Shown here: positions 63,255-64,000 of the stretch, one piece after another
Position numbering within the stretch: the stretch's first letter is position 1
Layout: each line of letters begins with the position of its first letter
From: Euonymus europaeus
Taxonomy: Eukaryota; Streptophyta; Magnoliopsida; Celastrales; Celastraceae
Length of the DNA: 64,000 nucleotides
Direction of reading: 5' to 3'
Assembly (NCBI GenBank): GCA_963580455.1
Contig: OY756961.1
Coordinates: 16,163,001 to 16,227,000 of the forward strand
Notes under the pieces: generated by a model
Told to the model about the DNA's origin: nothing
The model's input: only the letters and a program-made list of their open reading frames with translations
Databases searched by the model: none
Made by a program: the position numbers and the translations under genes

Positions 63255-64000
63255 CTATGACAAATGGACAAAACCGTTAAAAGCTCCTCCATAGAGAGTG
63301 TTGAGCGACTTCGGACCTTCACAGTTACTCGGTGTACAATTTTTATTGTTCTTATATGTTAAATTTTACGAGTATAAACTTCATAGATTATTTCGATGCC
63401 AAAACAACAACTTTCTATGACCAATGCACAAAACCATTAAAAGCTCCTCCATAGAGAGAGTTGAGCAACTTCGGACCATCAAAATTGCTCTATGTATACT
63501 TTTTATTGTTTCTTCTACGTCAAATTTTACGAGTATAAGCTTCCTAGATTATTTCGATGCCAAAACACCAACTTTCTGTGACAAATGGACAAAACTGTTA
63601 AAAGCTCCTCTATACAGAGTGTTGAGCGACTTCGGACCATCAAAGTTGTTTGGTTAACAATTTTTATTATTCTTATATGTCAAATTTTACAAGTAGAAGC
63701 TTCATAGATTATTTCAATGCCAAAACAACAACTTTCTATGACAAATGGACAAAACCGTGAAAAGCTTCTCCATAGAGAGAGTTGAGCAACTTTGGACCAT
63801 CAAAACTGCTCTATGTATACTTTTTATTGTTCTTATATGTCAAATTTTACGATTATAAGCTTCATAGATTATTTCGATGCCAAAACACCAACTTTCTATT
63901 ACAAATGGACAAAACCGTTAAAAGCTCCTCCATAAAGAGTGTTGAGCGACTTCGGACCTTCACAGTTACTCGGTGTACAATTTTTATTGTTCTTATATGT
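63255..64000 (+). repeat. Right-edge satellite with a third partial GTTAAC block
   Basis: After two ordinary monomers (one with an extra T, GTTTCTTCTACGTC near 63,510), a further GTTAAC monomer appears at about 63,643 with the same neighbours as at 60,281: CTCTATACAGAG before it, then CCGTGAAAAGCTTCTCC, CTTTGGACCATCAAAACTGC and TTTTACGATTATAAG. The following AATGCC form matches 59,718 rather than 60,358, so the copy looks mosaic. The array continues past the window end. Confidence 0.8.

Larger units (their letters stand above)
1..64000 (+). repeat. 160-bp satellite DNA array, about 400 monomers, single orientation
   Basis: The same 160-bp unit recurs across the entire window; for example CTTCATAGAT recurs at 25,321 and 25,481, and the register is held with only small indels. 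The unit is about 64% A+T and carries a HindIII site (AAGCTT) in most copies. All copies read in the same direction; I saw no inverted segment and no sequence between monomers. No gene, mobile element or other repeat class interrupts it, so this entry also accounts for the lack of genes. Long tandem arrays with monomers of 150-180 bp are known as the usual DNA of many plant centromeres and of heterochromatic blocks; that this is such a block is inference. I do not recognise the satellite family. It could instead be a subtelomeric or interstitial heterochromatin satellite. Confidence 0.98.

Noticed and set aside
1..64000. tRNA, rRNA or telomeric repeats within the array
   Set aside because: I looked for interruptions of the 160-bp register and for TTTAGGG or TTAGGG runs and saw none; every stretch belongs to a monomer.
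1..64000. Naming a known satellite family or species
   Set aside because: The monomer does not match the Arabidopsis 180-bp, Brassica or Beta satellites as I remember them, and I cannot run a search. A specific assignment would be a guess.

Overview
The whole 64 kb window is one uninterrupted, head-to-tail tandem array of an AT-rich satellite. The basic monomer is 160 bp, about 36% G+C in the consensus I read, and there are about 400 copies, all on the same strand. I found no gene, RNA gene, transposon, telomeric repeat, microsatellite block, CRISPR array or strand switch. The short open frames present are by-products of the repeat and are not annotated as genes. This layout is typical of a eukaryotic chromosome, most plausibly centromeric or pericentromeric heterochromatin. 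Monomer length, base composition and style fit a plant centromere-type satellite, but I do not recognise the family and cannot name the species.

Monomer landmarks, in order: a perfect 9-bp inverted repeat with a 10-nt loop, a T-rich tract, an AAATTTTA block, a near-universal HindIII site (AAGCTT), TTATTTCGATG, an A-rich stretch (CCAAAACACCAAC), ACCGTTAA and a CTCC...GAGAGA end. Two linked variants recur and often alternate: TTCTTATATG with CTTCATAG, and TTCTTCTATG with CTTCCTAG. This suggests an older dimeric (320 bp) organisation, now imperfect.

Above the monomer, the array is a patchwork of local higher-order repeats (HORs) with different periods. From left to right: a 4-mer (638 bp) at the left edge; a 12-mer (1919 bp, about 1.33-6.99 kb); a 9-mer (1439 bp, about 6.99-10.1 kb); a 38-monomer, 6076-bp tandem duplication carrying parts of both (about 4.8-16.95 kb); a divergent 22-mer zone (about 17-20.8 kb); exactly three copies of an 8-mer (1280 bp, 20,841-24,680); a degenerate junction (24.7-25.8 kb); a 6-mer (960 bp, 25.8-28.2 kb); a multi-kb block at about 25.2-30.8 kb that reappears at about 40.0-43.95 kb; a 21-mer tandem duplication (3357 bp, 31,561-38,274); a mixed zone of 2-, 5- and 11-mers (44-49 kb); a 20-mer tandem duplication whose second copy lacks exactly one monomer (about 48.15-54.4 kb); and a right end where a GTTAAC-marked subfamily is spreading through 17-mer and smaller duplications (59.5-64 kb).

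The deviations of these periods from multiples of 160 are explained by single small indels that I could locate. That supports reading the blocks as unequal-exchange or amplification products. The main interest is the record of array evolution: nested duplications that can be ordered in time, one-monomer losses, a sharp subfamily boundary near 24.7 kb, and a conserved hairpin in every monomer. All coordinates of HOR boundaries are approximate to within part of a monomer, because neighbouring units are alike there.
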